Of a stretch of 64,000 bases of DNA, positions 43,507 to 52,790 are shown piece by piece. This stretch comes from JBBQZO01 sp038207625 (GTDB lineage: Bacteria > Pseudomonadota > Gammaproteobacteria > Burkholderiales > Burkholderiaceae_D). Both the position numbers and the translations under genes were made by a program. Location: NCBI GenBank assembly GCA_038207625.1, contig JBBQZO010000032.1, positions 1-64,000 of the forward strand. The letters are read 5' to 3'. Position 1 is the first letter of the stretch. Every line of letters starts with the position of its first letter. Below the pieces are notes generated by a model. The model made no database searches, had not been told where the DNA came from, and saw only the letters and a program-made list of their open reading frames with translations.

Positions 43507-44475
43507 GGCGGGCGTTTTGCTGGCGGGCGCCAGCGCGTTCTCGCTGCCCAGGTAGCGTTGCATGAATTGGTACTTGGCGCTGCAGCGCCGGCTGCTCCAG
43601 AATGGCTCAGGGTTGAGCACCACCACGCCGTCGCGCCAGACGCGTGTTTCGTAACGCCGTTTCAGCAGCACCGTATGCACATAGGTGGCAAACGATTCGG
43701 CGAAATCGTCATACACATTGGTGGCCGCGTACAACGTGGCGAAGCTGGTGTGCTGCAAGGCGTCATACAGGCCGAGCAGCGCGCTGCCGTCCATTGGCGT
43801 GTCAGTGTAGTAGCTGACATCCTTGCGCAGAGGGAAATCGTTTTCCTTGCGCGGCACGATCTTCTTGTCGCGCGTGATTTCCCAGTCCAGCGCGAGAAAC
43901 GGATAGGCCTCGGTGTCCTCGATGGTTTGCGGGTCGCACCACCAGTTCGGTATGGTGGCCGTGCCCGGCGTGAGGACATGGCCGAATTCATGCAGTAGCA
44001 AGAACTGCAAGGCGTTCTTGCGCGAGTCCTCCTGCGGCTCGGCGATCAGGGTTTCCACGCTCACTGCCTGGGCTTGCGCGAACGGGGTGTTTTCCTTCCA
44101 GGTGGCCCACTGGTTGGCGGTACGGTGCGCGAACGCGGCCACGTCGATCACCACGACATAGCCGAGCACCGTGCCGTTGCAATCGGCCAGCGCATCGGTG
44201 ACGGCCGACGAACCTAAGCCTTGGGCGAAGAACACGCCCAGCAGTTCGCGCTCGATCAGCTGCTGCACGGCGGCCGGCATGTCCTCGATGGCGTTGCGCA
44301 CGTCGGCAAGAAAATCATCGTCGACCTCGGCCGGGCCGGGGCTATGCGGGTGGCCGCTGACGGTGTTGACCAGCGCGATATAGTCGATCAGTTCGAACGG
44401 CGCAGCGCCCATCCGTCCGCCGAGCGGGCAGTCAAACATGCCTTGCCACGCTAAGGGATTGGAAGTGACGATCAT
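43498..44475 (-). CDS. Zinc metallopeptidase-like protein (HEFGH)
   Basis: A 325-residue protein with LLLHEFGHVL near residue 165, the HExxH zinc site of metallopeptidases. A DDFAESFATYVH stretch downstream may supply the third ligand (Glu). No signal peptide is seen, so it is probably cytoplasmic. ATG 44475 follows GGAG. It converges on the PLP operon with a nine-base overlap of coding ends. I cannot name the family or its substrate. Confidence 0.72.
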   Translation of the reverse strand: MIVTSNPLAWQGMFDCPLGGRMGAAPFELIDYIALVNTVSGHPHSPGPAEVDDDFLADVRNAIEDMPAAVQQLIERELLGVFFAQGLGSSAVTDALADCNGTVLGYVVVIDVAAFAHRTANQWATWKENTPFAQAQAVSVETLIAEPQEDSRKNALQFLLLHEFGHVLTPGTATIPNWWCDPQTIEDTEAYPFLALDWEITRDKKIVPRKENDFPLRKDVSYYTDTPMDGSALLGLYDALQHTSFATLYAATNVYDDFAESFATYVHTVLLKRRYETRVWRDGVVVLNPEPFWSSRRCSAKYQFMQRYLGSENALAPASKTPASH

Positions 44476-44597
44476 CAATGACTCCGGCGACGACGTTGGG
44501 CTGCGAACCACGGTGCTGCGGCAGGGGCGCGCTGCACGTGGGCTTGTGCCGCATCGGCGCGGCGCTCCGGCGGCGGCGGGCGCTGCCCGCCGCGCGC

Positions 44598-44972
44598 CTA
44601 GGCGGTGTCCTTGATCAGGAAACCTTTGAGTTTTCCCACGCTGCGCGACAAGGCCAGCGCTTCTTTGGACGGGAACTGCATCAATACCGTATCGGTTTCC
44701 TTGTCGACAATCTTGAGCAAGGTCTTGCCGGAATCGGTATCGAGGCTGAACTCGATGTTCGCCACATGTGGCTGGATGAAGGCGTTGAGCGCCTCGACGG
44801 ACTTCTTCAGGGTTGCCGGATCGGGCGGGGCCGCCTCCGGCGCGGCGCTCGCCTTGACCGCTGCGACGTGGGCGGGGGCGGCGTCGGGCAGCGCGCGCGG
44901 CGTGCTTGGTGCATGCGCGGGCAGCGTATCGACGACGGCCGTTCCAGTTCCCGTGATGTGTTCGGGGCCCAT
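44598..44972 (-). CDS. flaG: FlaG-family flagellar protein
   Basis: A 124-residue protein. The C-terminal ~65 residues match FlaG: EALNAFIQPHVANIEFSLD, then KIVDKETDTVLMQFPS. The N-terminal half is an Ala/Pro-rich linker. FlaG affects filament length and normally lies beside fliD and flagellin genes; none are nearby, so this is an orphan copy. ATG 44972 has GGAAAAG upstream; longer in-frame starts exist but extend into sequence without family similarity. Confidence 0.83.
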   Translation of the reverse strand: MGPEHITGTGTAVVDTLPAHAPSTPRALPDAAPAHVAAVKASAAPEAAPPDPATLKKSVEALNAFIQPHVANIEFSLDTDSGKTLLKIVDKETDTVLMQFPSKEALALSRSVGKLKGFLIKDTA

Positions 44973-45322
44973 AGCTTTTCCAGTGTCAAGAATCCTGATA
45001 TCGAGGTTGTTGGTGAGTATCCGCTGCGCCGTCGCCCGCAAGGACGCGATACCGCTACCAGTCAGATCCGACCGTGCTGGCGACGACGCTTTCCGATACT
45101 CATTGCTGTTATCGGCAGTGCCATACAATTCTTGAGGAGTTTAAATGGCATGGCGCGCGCCGCTTGTGCCGGCGCAGACGTCTGGCCGGGTGCGCGCCGG
45201 CAGCCCCCCCCTTCACAGGCCGCTTTTAAAGGCGCTGTACGTGCGGTTCATGGTGCGCCGCACGTCGCTGTTGAGCAAGCCGGGCGTGATCAGACGCTCG
45301 AGCTCGCTCAGCTTGCCACTGT
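44973..45322. other. Intergenic region between flaG and agmatinase
   Basis: No gene is confidently seen. On the + strand TACAAT (near 45123) and AGGAG (45133-45137) precede ATG 45145, but the frame after it is arginine/serine-rich and overlaps agmatinase antisense. On the - strand a natural-looking peptide (KLSELERLITPGLLNSDV, then RRTMNRTYSAF) ends at 45213 without a good start codon. Confidence 0.4.
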
Positions 45323-46294
45323 TCAGGCTCGCGTCTGCTTGGCCAGTTTCTGATTGCGCATCACGCACAGCAGGTCGGCGGCGATGTGGGCCGCCGCCAG
45401 CGCGGTGATCTCGCTCTGGTCGAACGGCGGCGCCACTTCGACGACATCGGCGCCGATCAGGTTCACCGGTCCCATGCCGCGCACGATGTCGAGCGCCTGG
45501 GCCGACGATAAACCGCCGGCAACCGGCGTGCCGGTGCCGGGCGCGAAGGCCGGGTCCAGGCAGTCGATGTCGAACGTCAGGTAGGTCGGGCGCTGGCCGA
45601 CGATGGCCAGGATGCGCGCCAGCGTGGCCTGGGTGCCGTTGGCGTGCACCCACGGCGCGTCGATCACGTTGATGCCCATGAAGTCGTCGTTCCAGGTGCG
45701 AATGCCGATCTGCACCGACGTGGCCGGGTCGATCAGGCCTTCCTTGACCGCCTTGTAGAACATCGTGCCGTGGTTGAGCGAAGCGGGATTGTCGTCCGGC
45801 CAGGTGTCGCAATGGGCGTCGAAATGGATCAGCGACAGCGGTTTGCCGTACTTTTCGGCATGCGCCTTGAGCAGCGGGTAGGTGATGAAATGGTCGCCGC
45901 CGAAGGTGAGCATCTTGGCGCCGCTGGCCAGGATGGTGCGCGCGTGCTCGACGATCGCGCCGGGAATGGTGAGCGGATTGTGCGCGTCGAGGAAGCAGTC
46001 GCCGTAGTCGATCACGGCCAGTTCGTCGAAGGGATCGAAGCCCCACGGAAAAGCGCGCAGCTCTGACAATTGCACGCTGGCCGCGCGCACCGCCGCCGGT
46101 CCCAGCCGCGCGCCGGGGCGGAAGGTGGTGGCCAGGTCGAGCGGTATGCCGGAAATGGCCACGTCCACGCCGTTCAGGTCGCGGCTGTAGTTGCGGCGCA
46201 TGAAGCTGAGCACGCCGGCGTAGGTGTTTTCGGGGTGGCTGCCGTACAGCGAGGTGCGCCGGATCGCGCTATCGCCTTCGATTTCTGAACTCAT
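45323..46294 (-). CDS. speB: Agmatinase (arginase/ureohydrolase family)
   Basis: A 323-residue manganese ureohydrolase. The three metal motifs are intact: FGGDHFIT, HFDAHCDTWPD and TFDIDCLDPAFAPG. It would hydrolyse agmatine to putrescine and urea; related guanidino substrates are possible. GGAG seven bases before ATG 46294 supports the start. A LysR-type regulator is divergent across 148 bases and probably controls it. Confidence 0.93.
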   Translation of the reverse strand: MSSEIEGDSAIRRTSLYGSHPENTYAGVLSFMRRNYSRDLNGVDVAISGIPLDLATTFRPGARLGPAAVRAASVQLSELRAFPWGFDPFDELAVIDYGDCFLDAHNPLTIPGAIVEHARTILASGAKMLTFGGDHFITYPLLKAHAEKYGKPLSLIHFDAHCDTWPDDNPASLNHGTMFYKAVKEGLIDPATSVQIGIRTWNDDFMGINVIDAPWVHANGTQATLARILAIVGQRPTYLTFDIDCLDPAFAPGTGTPVAGGLSSAQALDIVRGMGPVNLIGADVVEVAPPFDQSEITALAAAHIAADLLCVMRNQKLAKQTRA

Positions 46295-46442
46295 GGTGCT
46301 GCTCCGTCATGGTGGTGAATAGGTGTCATGTGAATATCTTTGACGTTCGGACAGGTGGTGTCGTCGATGAAGCTATTCTGCCGCCTGTACTGCGCCATGT
46401 AAAATGAAGGATATTTCTCAACTCATTAGTTTTTTTAATACC

Positions 46443-47366
46443 ATGCGCAATCGACTGCCACCCTTGCAAAGCCTGCTGGCGTTCGAGGCCACCGCCCGGC
46501 TGGGTGCGCTCTCGCGCGCGGCCGTCGAGCTGTCGCTGACCCAGTCGGCCATCAGCCACCAGATTGCCAATCTCGAAGCGTGGGTCGGGCAGGCGCTGTT
46601 CAGCCGTACCGGGCGGGGCGTCACGCTGACCTGCGCCGGCGAATTGTTCAGCGCCACCGTGCGCGCCACCTTGAAAACCCTGCGCGACGGGCGCGAACGC
46701 ATCGAACCCTACCGCAACCAGGATTCGGTGATCCTGGCCTGCGCGCCGGCGTTTGCCAGCGGCTGGCTGTTGCCCCGTCTGCCGCTGCTGCGCGCCTTGC
46801 ACCCGAAGCTGGAAATGTGGCTGATCACCCAGACGGAGCTGAACCAGATCGACCGCATCGACGTCGACCTGATCATTTCCACCCAGGCGCTGCATAGTCC
46901 TGAGATGAGCTCGTTTGCGCTGCTGGACGACCAGGCGCTGGCCGTGTGCGCGCCGGCACTGGCGCGCCGTCTGCACGAGCAGCCCTATCCGCAGGTATTG
47001 ACGCAGGCGCCGCTGATCGTCGACGACCGACGCCCCGACTGGGCGCCCGGCTTTGCCGAGCTGGGGCTGGCCAGCGCGCGCGCGATCACCGTGGACGATA
47101 CGCGCTTGCTGTTGCAGGCGGCCGAGGACGGGCTGGGCATCGCGATGGTGTCGCGCCTGCTGGCCGACAGTGCGCTGGCACAGGGGCGCGTCGTTGCGCT
47201 GGCGCAGGTGCCGGGCATCCCTTTGGCGCCACTATGGCTGACCACGTCGACGCTGCTGCCGCGCACCCCGGCCGTCAAACTGGCCTTCGACTGGTTGTGC
47301 GGACCCGAGTTTCGGGCCGCCGGGGCGTACGCCGCGGCGGTCGGAAATAGCTTGAATGATGTCTGA
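46443..47366 (+). CDS. LysR-type transcriptional regulator (GcvA-like)
   Basis: A 307-residue regulator. Residues about 5-65 form the winged helix-turn-helix (LQSLLAFEATARLGALSRAA, then QSAISHQIANLE), followed by an effector-binding domain. The opening RLPPLQSLLAFEA is typical of the GcvA group, which is why ATG 46443 is preferred to ATG 46404. It is divergent from agmatinase and likely senses a polyamine or guanidino compound. Confidence 0.9.
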   Translation: MRNRLPPLQSLLAFEATARLGALSRAAVELSLTQSAISHQIANLEAWVGQALFSRTGRGVTLTCAGELFSATVRATLKTLRDGRERIEPYRNQDSVILACAPAFASGWLLPRLPLLRALHPKLEMWLITQTELNQIDRIDVDLIISTQALHSPEMSSFALLDDQALAVCAPALARRLHEQPYPQVLTQAPLIVDDRRPDWAPGFAELGLASARAITVDDTRLLLQAAEDGLGIAMVSRLLADSALAQGRVVALAQVPGIPLAPLWLTTSTLLPRTPAVKLAFDWLCGPEFRAAGAYAAAVGNSLNDV

Positions 47367-47524
47367 ATTTAGTGCTAAAGTGATAATTTAATACTGGGCT
47401 TTCGCGCGTTCGAATGGGCTGTGGCGCTGCTCGGCAGCGCGCTTCCTGCAGCACCGTCGCGTCGCGCAGCCTGGACCGGAAAGTTCCTATTCTTTGGCGT
47501 TGGACTTCAACAGGAGGTGATGGC

Positions 47525-48166
47525 ATGAGACGGGCAGAAGCAGACCTTTTGATTCAATTTTTCCGTGAAAACCTGGTGACGGTGACGTTTTCGAATCCGC
47601 ACGCCAGTGTCTATGGCCTGCAGTTCGAGCTTGCCGAGCCGGGCAAATACCGCCTCACGGCGGGCACCGATTTCAATGCCTACTGGTGCCCCTACCACAG
47701 CGATTCGGTCAACCGGGTGACCCTGTCGGGCGCCGCCGACCGCATGTTCACCGCCACCATGAACGGCTGTTCGTTTGGCGTCGGAGTGGCCGCGCCGGAC
47801 GGTTCGGTGCGCGTGGCGCACGCCAACACCACCGAACACGAGCGCCTGACCGCGATGATGATGGACACGGTGGCGATGATGAAGCCGCCGTCGATCAAGA
47901 ACACCGCCTTCAACAACGCCGTCATGAGTTCGCAGGGCAGCAAGCAAGGTTCGCTGAAGCAGGCGCTGCAGCTCGAACAACTGAAGGCGGCGCTGGCCGA
48001 CAAGGGCGACACCTTGTCGAACCACATCAGCCGGGCCGCCTACAACGGCTGCACCAGCATCACGACGTTCGGCTTGCGGGTCGGGCAGACCTGGGAATTC
48101 TGGTTCCAGGGGAATATCGATGGCGTCGTCTGCGGCTGCTTTCCCTTCCCCAAAGTCAATCCGTAG
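47525..48166 (+). CDS. Hypothetical protein with a near-perfect ribosome site
   Basis: A 213-residue soluble protein without signal peptide or membrane helix. AGGAGG lies seven bases before ATG 47525, matching the end of 16S rRNA almost fully, so strong translation is expected. I recognise no domain. Features are a beta-rich first half with FRENLVTVTF and YWCPYHSDSVN, and a helical middle rich in methionine (MMMDTVAMMKPP). It stands alone between a LysR gene and a small membrane protein. Confidence 0.75.
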   Translation: MRRAEADLLIQFFRENLVTVTFSNPHASVYGLQFELAEPGKYRLTAGTDFNAYWCPYHSDSVNRVTLSGAADRMFTATMNGCSFGVGVAAPDGSVRVAHANTTEHERLTAMMMDTVAMMKPPSIKNTAFNNAVMSSQGSKQGSLKQALQLEQLKAALADKGDTLSNHISRAAYNGCTSITTFGLRVGQTWEFWFQGNIDGVVCGCFPFPKVNP

Positions 48167-48398
48167 CGGACCTTTGTGGCGCCGCGCGCAAGGTTAGCTT
48201 GTTCTTTCAAAAAGATTGCCATAGTATTGGTGTATTCTTGATAAGTGTGTCCGTTCTGGCGCAAGCGCCGGGCGGCGCCTTGTTCGGGGTGCTGTACTGG
48301 CGTTGTCGGGGCCGGGGCCGAATCAGGCCGGGGCGATCGCCACAATCTCGGGCCGGCCAATGCGCCGGTCCTCTACCAATTGACCTGAGGGGATGGCT

Positions 48399-48758
48399 AT
48401 GGAAAATTCGATGCTCGACAAGGCTGAATCGCAAGGCAAGACCGAGGACAAGACGCTGGCGATCCTGGTGCATATCGCGGGGATTTTCTTCAGCTTCGTC
48501 GCACCGCTGATCGTCTACCTGATCAAGAAGGACGATAACGATCCGTTTACGCTCGACAACGCCAAAGAGGCGCTCAATTTCCAGATCACGGTGATGATCG
48601 CCTACTTCGCCAGCTTCATGCTGATCTTCGTGCTGATAGGCATCTTCCTGGTGTGGCTGGTGGCGCTGGCCAATCTGGTGCTGTGCATCCTGGGCGCCGT
48701 TGCTGCCAGCAATGGCACGGTCTACCGCTATCCGCTGACGCTGCGTCTGATCAAGTAA
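48399..48758 (+). CDS. DUF4870 small membrane protein
   Basis: A 119-residue protein with three membrane helices (about residues 24-42, 62-85 and 88-104). The segment DPFTLDNAKEALNFQI is characteristic of DUF4870 (Tic20-like) proteins, whose role is unknown. GAGGGG ends six bases before ATG 48399, which is therefore preferred to ATG 48393. Confidence 0.87.
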   Translation: MENSMLDKAESQGKTEDKTLAILVHIAGIFFSFVAPLIVYLIKKDDNDPFTLDNAKEALNFQITVMIAYFASFMLIFVLIGIFLVWLVALANLVLCILGAVAASNGTVYRYPLTLRLIK

Positions 48759-48774
48759 GCTGGGCGCGCGGCGC

Positions 48775-49362
48775 TCAGGCGCCGCGCGCCCCGAGCTCGG
48801 TCAGCTTAGCCAGCTGTTTGATGGCCGACGCGGGCGTGAGCTGTCCCACCATGCCGATCAGCGTGGTGTGGATGGGCGCGATGCCGACGAAGCCCAGGAC
48901 ATTGCGTTCAAGCGACTTGACGCTATGGGCGCGGAAATACCAGCGATACAGCAGCGCCGGCATGCCCATCGTCACCACCACGCGCGCGGAGCGACCGCGC
49001 AAAGCCTTGTGCGTCAGGCGCTCGCTCGCTTCGGCACTGAACGCAAAGCCGGGTCGCGCGACCTGCTCCAGAAAACCCTTCAGCAGTGCCGGCATGTCGC
49101 CCAGCCACAGCGGGAAGAACAGCACGATGTGCTCGGCCCACGCCAGCGCCGCCTGGGCCGTTTCCAGCGCGGGCGGCAAGCTGCCATGCTCCCATTCGTG
49201 CTCACTGCGCAACAGCGGAAAGTCCAGCGTGGCCACGTCGATGCGGCGCAGCGTGTGGCCCGCTTGCGTGGCGCCGTCGGCGTACGCTTGCGCCAGTGCG
49301 TGGCACAGGTGGGCCGCGCCGGCATCCGGATGGCCCTGAATCAGCAAGATGCGTTTGTTCAT
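48775..49362 (-). CDS. NAD(P)H quinone oxidoreductase, flavodoxin-like fold
   Basis: A 195-residue KefF/YheR-type FMN protein. The opening KRILLIQGHPD and the later FFPLWLGDMPALLKGFLEQ are family hallmarks for flavin binding. It would reduce quinones or act with a potassium efflux system, though no such system is nearby. The start is ATG 49362. It lies just downstream of a hydrolase gene in the same direction. Confidence 0.87.
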   Translation of the reverse strand: MNKRILLIQGHPDAGAAHLCHALAQAYADGATQAGHTLRRIDVATLDFPLLRSEHEWEHGSLPPALETAQAALAWAEHIVLFFPLWLGDMPALLKGFLEQVARPGFAFSAEASERLTHKALRGRSARVVVTMGMPALLYRWYFRAHSVKSLERNVLGFVGIAPIHTTLIGMVGQLTPASAIKQLAKLTELGARGA

Positions 49363-49397
49363 GTCAGCTCGCTGATGTGATGAGTCGGACCCCCAGC

Positions 49398-50225
49398 CTA
49401 GCACTGCGCTGCGCCGCCCGTTTGCGCTGCGCCAGCCGGCGCGACGGCGGCCGACGCGCACGGTGCGTGCGCCGAACTTGTCTGCGCCAGCCAGAGCGCG
49501 ATCGTGTGCGCGACCCAGGCGCCGTCGTCGAGTGGCAGGTCGTGGCCGGCGCTGGGGTGCAGCTGGCAGGGCACGCGCCAGCGCTGGGCCAGCTGCTGCG
49601 AGCAGCGCGCGTCTACCAGTTGGTCGGCGCGGCTGGCCAGCACCAGCAGCGCGCTGTCGGGGCGCTGCGGCGGCGCCCGGTAGCGCGCCGCCGCCAGCAA
49701 CTGGCGCAGCGCGTTGGCACGCGTGACGGGAAATTCGTGTTGATAGCCGATCCAGCGCGCCAGCAGATCGGCGTTGTGCTGCGCGCTGCGGCTGGTCAGG
49801 CGCAGGATCAGCGCTTCCTGGCGCGCCACGCCGCCACGTAGCAATTGTGCCAGCAGCGCGCCGTAATTGTGCCAGCGCAGGCGCTGGTAAAAGCGGCTGA
49901 ACGGCCGCATCGAGGTGTTGATCAGCACCGCGCCCGCGATCTCGTCGGGATAGCGCGCGCACCATTCGACGGCCACCATGCCGCCCAGCGACAGCGCGCA
50001 CAGGTGATAGGGCGGCGCCAGCTGGCGCGCGCGCAGCTCGGCGCGGCAGAATTCGACCATCTCGGCCACCCGCGTGGCGCTGCGCACCTGGTGGCGCTGG
50101 CCGTTGCCGGGCAGGTCGGGGCAGACGATCTGGGCCTGCGGCAGTGCGTGCTGCAACTGCGCGGCGAACTCGCCCCAGTGGCGCTGTTCGCGCATCAGGC
50201 CGCGCAGCAAAATCCAGCGCGTCAC
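49398..50225 (-). CDS. Alpha/beta hydrolase
   Basis: A 275-residue hydrolase. CALSLGGMVA is the nucleophile elbow with serine, LVLASRADQLVD supplies the acid, and SAGHDLPLDD the catalytic histidine. GTG 50225 is chosen as the start because it overlaps the TGA of the upstream M14 gene (GTGA), and the sequence before it lacks the family fold. The two genes are thus translationally coupled. The substrate is unknown. Confidence 0.83.
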   Translation of the reverse strand: MTRWILLRGLMREQRHWGEFAAQLQHALPQAQIVCPDLPGNGQRHQVRSATRVAEMVEFCRAELRARQLAPPYHLCALSLGGMVAVEWCARYPDEIAGAVLINTSMRPFSRFYQRLRWHNYGALLAQLLRGGVARQEALILRLTSRSAQHNADLLARWIGYQHEFPVTRANALRQLLAAARYRAPPQRPDSALLVLASRADQLVDARCSQQLAQRWRVPCQLHPSAGHDLPLDDGAWVAHTIALWLAQTSSAHAPCASAAVAPAGAAQTGGAAQC

Positions 50226-51247
50226 AGCGGCGCGCGCCCGTACCAGCGCACCAGGCCGCGCGCGCGTTGCGCGCTGCGTGCCATTCCCTGCGGCAGCCAG
50301 TGCTCGTGTCCGCAGGCGGCGCGCGCGAGGAAGTCGAACCAGACGGTGTGACGGCGCAGCACGCGCTGCAGCCGGTGCGCGGCGGTCGGGTTGAAGATGC
50401 CGTGGCGGGTGAACAGCTGGCGCGGATTTTTCTTCACCCACAGCCACGAACCCATTTCCAGCGTGAGCGGCAGGAACACCCGCTCGTCATCGGTTTGCGC
50501 GTTCAGGTACAGGTGGTCCCACAGGTCGCCGTGCGTGCGGTACTGCAGGCTCTGCGGCTCGAACACGTAATTGTGGTTCGGGTGGCTCTGGCTGAACAAT
50601 TCTTCCAGTGCGCAGATCTCGGCCAGGTGGGCGATCGGCGCGGCCGTGTGCGCGTGCGGGAACCAGATCCGGTCGTGCAGGCCGAAGCCGGAATGGCAGT
50701 CCAGCGCAAGACTGAAACGGCGCGCCAGCAGTTCCTGTTCGACCACCCGGCACACGGCGCTGCTCTCGGCTTGCATCGGCGCGCCCAGCACGCCCCGGTA
50801 CCACGGCAGGCGCGCGCTGTAGCGCTGGCCGCCCAGCATGAACGGCACTTTTTCATGCGCTTCGACGGGCGCGTTGCGCATCAGGTCGACCCCTTGCGGA
50901 TTGCAGCGGGTGGCGGCCAGCATGCCGCCCGGGTTCACCAGCGGCATGAACACCAGCCGCACCGATTCGAGTTGCTGATGCAGCACCCGATCCCAGCGCA
51001 GGCGCGCCAGCAGGCTTTGCAAAAACGCCAGCAGCACCTGGGTGCCGATCCGTTCGAGCCCGTGGATGCCGCCGAAAAATCCGACTGCCGGCACGTCCAG
51101 ACTGGGGTTGCCCAGCGCCAGGGCGTAGACGGGAAACGGGCCGCCGCTGGCCGTCACGTTGCAGGCGGTGCTGACCTCAAGTTGCGTGCCGCCTTCTTCA
51201 ATCAGGCGTTCCAGGGCGATCAGTTCGGGCAGCTTGCGGTGGCTCAT
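50222..51247 (-). CDS. M14 zinc carboxypeptidase-like/succinylglutamate desuccinylase-like protein
   Basis: A 341-residue protein of the M14 fold. GGIHGLERIG contains the HxxE zinc ligands and LALDCHSGFG the third histidine; PLVNPGG is also typical. The glutamate expected near the C-terminus may be that in TLEMGSW. No signal peptide is seen, so it acts in the cytoplasm, perhaps on a small peptide or acyl amino acid. The hydrolase gene follows with a four-base overlap. ATG 51247 has only a weak ribosome site. Confidence 0.83.
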   Translation of the reverse strand: MSHRKLPELIALERLIEEGGTQLEVSTACNVTASGGPFPVYALALGNPSLDVPAVGFFGGIHGLERIGTQVLLAFLQSLLARLRWDRVLHQQLESVRLVFMPLVNPGGMLAATRCNPQGVDLMRNAPVEAHEKVPFMLGGQRYSARLPWYRGVLGAPMQAESSAVCRVVEQELLARRFSLALDCHSGFGLHDRIWFPHAHTAAPIAHLAEICALEELFSQSHPNHNYVFEPQSLQYRTHGDLWDHLYLNAQTDDERVFLPLTLEMGSWLWVKKNPRQLFTRHGIFNPTAAHRLQRVLRRHTVWFDFLARAACGHEHWLPQGMARSAQRARGLVRWYGRAPL

Positions 51248-51302
51248 GGCGGGGGCGAAGTGACTGGAAGGAGTCCAGTGTATCCGCTTGTGCTGCGCGC
51301 GC

Positions 51303-51659
51303 CTACATGCACGTCGTCCGATCGGCACGCGCTGGTGATTTATCTGGCATCGGCGGCGTGGCCGGCGCGGTGCTCAGCTGCGGCGAACAGCACACGCGCG
51401 ACTGCGTCAGCCAGTTGGCCGGATCGGTGGGCCGCTTCCAGGATGCGCGCCAGTCGGGGTAGTGTGGGCCAACTGGCAGCGCAGGGGAGTGCGCATCGCT
51501 TGGCAGGCCGATGTCGTCGCCCATCAGGCTGAGCGCGATCTTGACGCTCGATGCCGGTGTGGCGCGGCGCGCCCAGTCGCCGCGCTGGAACGCGATGTTG
51601 CCGGTGCTGGCAGCGGCGCGCACGGTGCACACCGCGTGCGCGTGCGCGGCCGGCAGCAT
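51303..51659 (-). pseudogene. Class D beta-lactamase-like fragment
   Basis: About 118 codons remain. The core VCTVRAAASTGNIAFQRGDW, SSVKIALSLMGDDIG and DWRASWKRPTDPANWL matches the first half of class D beta-lactamase domains, including an S-x-x-K site (SSVK). After about residue 85 the match stops and the rest of the enzyme, including the KTG motif, is absent. It resembles the sensor domain of the BlaR1-like gene at 52791 and is probably a decayed relative. Confidence 0.78.
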
Positions 51660-51713
51660 GTGCAGGACCGCGGCGCCAGCTACAAGCCGATCGGCTGTTC
51701 ATTGTGCGCGTGG

Positions 51714-52589
51714 CTACTTGCCGGTGCGCGCTTCCTGCGCCAGCGTCTTGGCCAGCCGCGCGCGGGCATCGTCGGCGTAGCTGCGGCAGGCGTTGCTGTC
51801 GATGAACGCTGCGTTGCCCAGCGTTGCCTGCTTGGCCTGGCGCTCCCACAGGTCGCTTGCATCCGGGTGCGCGGAAATGAGGATGTCGCAAGGCAGCGCG
51901 GCAACCGTGGCGATCGAGCGTTCGACGTCGGCGCGCGCCTGCGGATAAAGCGTGTTGCCGCTGTAACGAAACGCTCCCGCGCTCAGCGCGTTCAGGCTGT
52001 CCGCATACACCACGTTGACGGTTCTGCCGCCTTCGCTCGACTGCCAGGTCCAGCTGACACCACCTGGCGTATGGCCGGGCGTGTAGTGCGCGGTCACCGA
52101 CAAGGGGCCGAGCTTGATGATGTCGCCGTCGCGCACCGCGCGCACCTTGGCCGAGGCCGGCATCGTCGGCGGCAGGTCGCTATATTGGGGATCGGCCGGG
52201 TTCGATACGCCGGTGCGCAATACCGGCTCGGCCGCCGTGCTGGTCAATACCGTTGCGCCGGACAGGCGCTGCAATTCGGCGATGCCGCCGGCATGGTCGT
52301 AGTGCTCGTGCGAATTGAGGATGTACTTGATGTCCTCGACCTTGAAGCCGAGCTGGCGGATATGCTGCGCGATCTTGGCGGGCGACTCGGGACTGATGCC
52401 ATCGAACAGGATGTGACCGGCCGGGGACGTGAGCAACACCGAGCTCACGCCATGCATGCCGACGTAATAGGTGTTGCCATAGATGACAAACGGTTCCTGC
52501 GGGATGTTCCAGTCGGTTCCATACGCTGGCGCGCACGCGAGCAAGGTGCCGAGCAGGGCGGGCAGGATCAGGTTCTTCAGTCGTTGCAT
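51714..52589 (-). CDS. Subclass B3 metallo-beta-lactamase
   Basis: A 291-residue exported zinc hydrolase with a signal peptide (residues 1-24, ending AYG-T). The zinc motif NSHEHYDHAGG near residue 93 gives the HxHxDH site; HYTPGHTPGG supplies another histidine and ILISAHPDASDLW the last. The pattern is that of subclass B3 enzymes such as chromosomal ones in Janthinobacterium. It would hydrolyse beta-lactams in the periplasm. Neighbouring blaI/blaR1-like genes suggest inducible expression in the past. Confidence 0.9.
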   Translation of the reverse strand: MQRLKNLILPALLGTLLACAPAYGTDWNIPQEPFVIYGNTYYVGMHGVSSVLLTSPAGHILFDGISPESPAKIAQHIRQLGFKVEDIKYILNSHEHYDHAGGIAELQRLSGATVLTSTAAEPVLRTGVSNPADPQYSDLPPTMPASAKVRAVRDGDIIKLGPLSVTAHYTPGHTPGGVSWTWQSSEGGRTVNVVYADSLNALSAGAFRYSGNTLYPQARADVERSIATVAALPCDILISAHPDASDLWERQAKQATLGNAAFIDSNACRSYADDARARLAKTLAQEARTGK

Positions 52590-52790
52590 GGTGCTCTCGC
52601 TTTCAGTTGACGTTGGTGTTCATGGTTTGCGCTGCATGCGCCGATACCGCGTGCCGGGCGCGCCGGCGTGCGCGATCGATCGCGATCGATCAGCTCTGCC
52701 GCGTCACTACAAGAACGCCGCTCGTGTCGATCGCATCAAGTAGCCACAGCGTGCCCATGGGCGGCGCTTGCGCGGCATGTTTTAGCCCTG

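Noticed and set aside
45145..45408. 87-codon plus-strand frame with a good AGGAG site
   Set aside because: It enters the agmatinase gene antisense and the product is arginine/serine-rich without similarity; the ribosome site alone is not enough.
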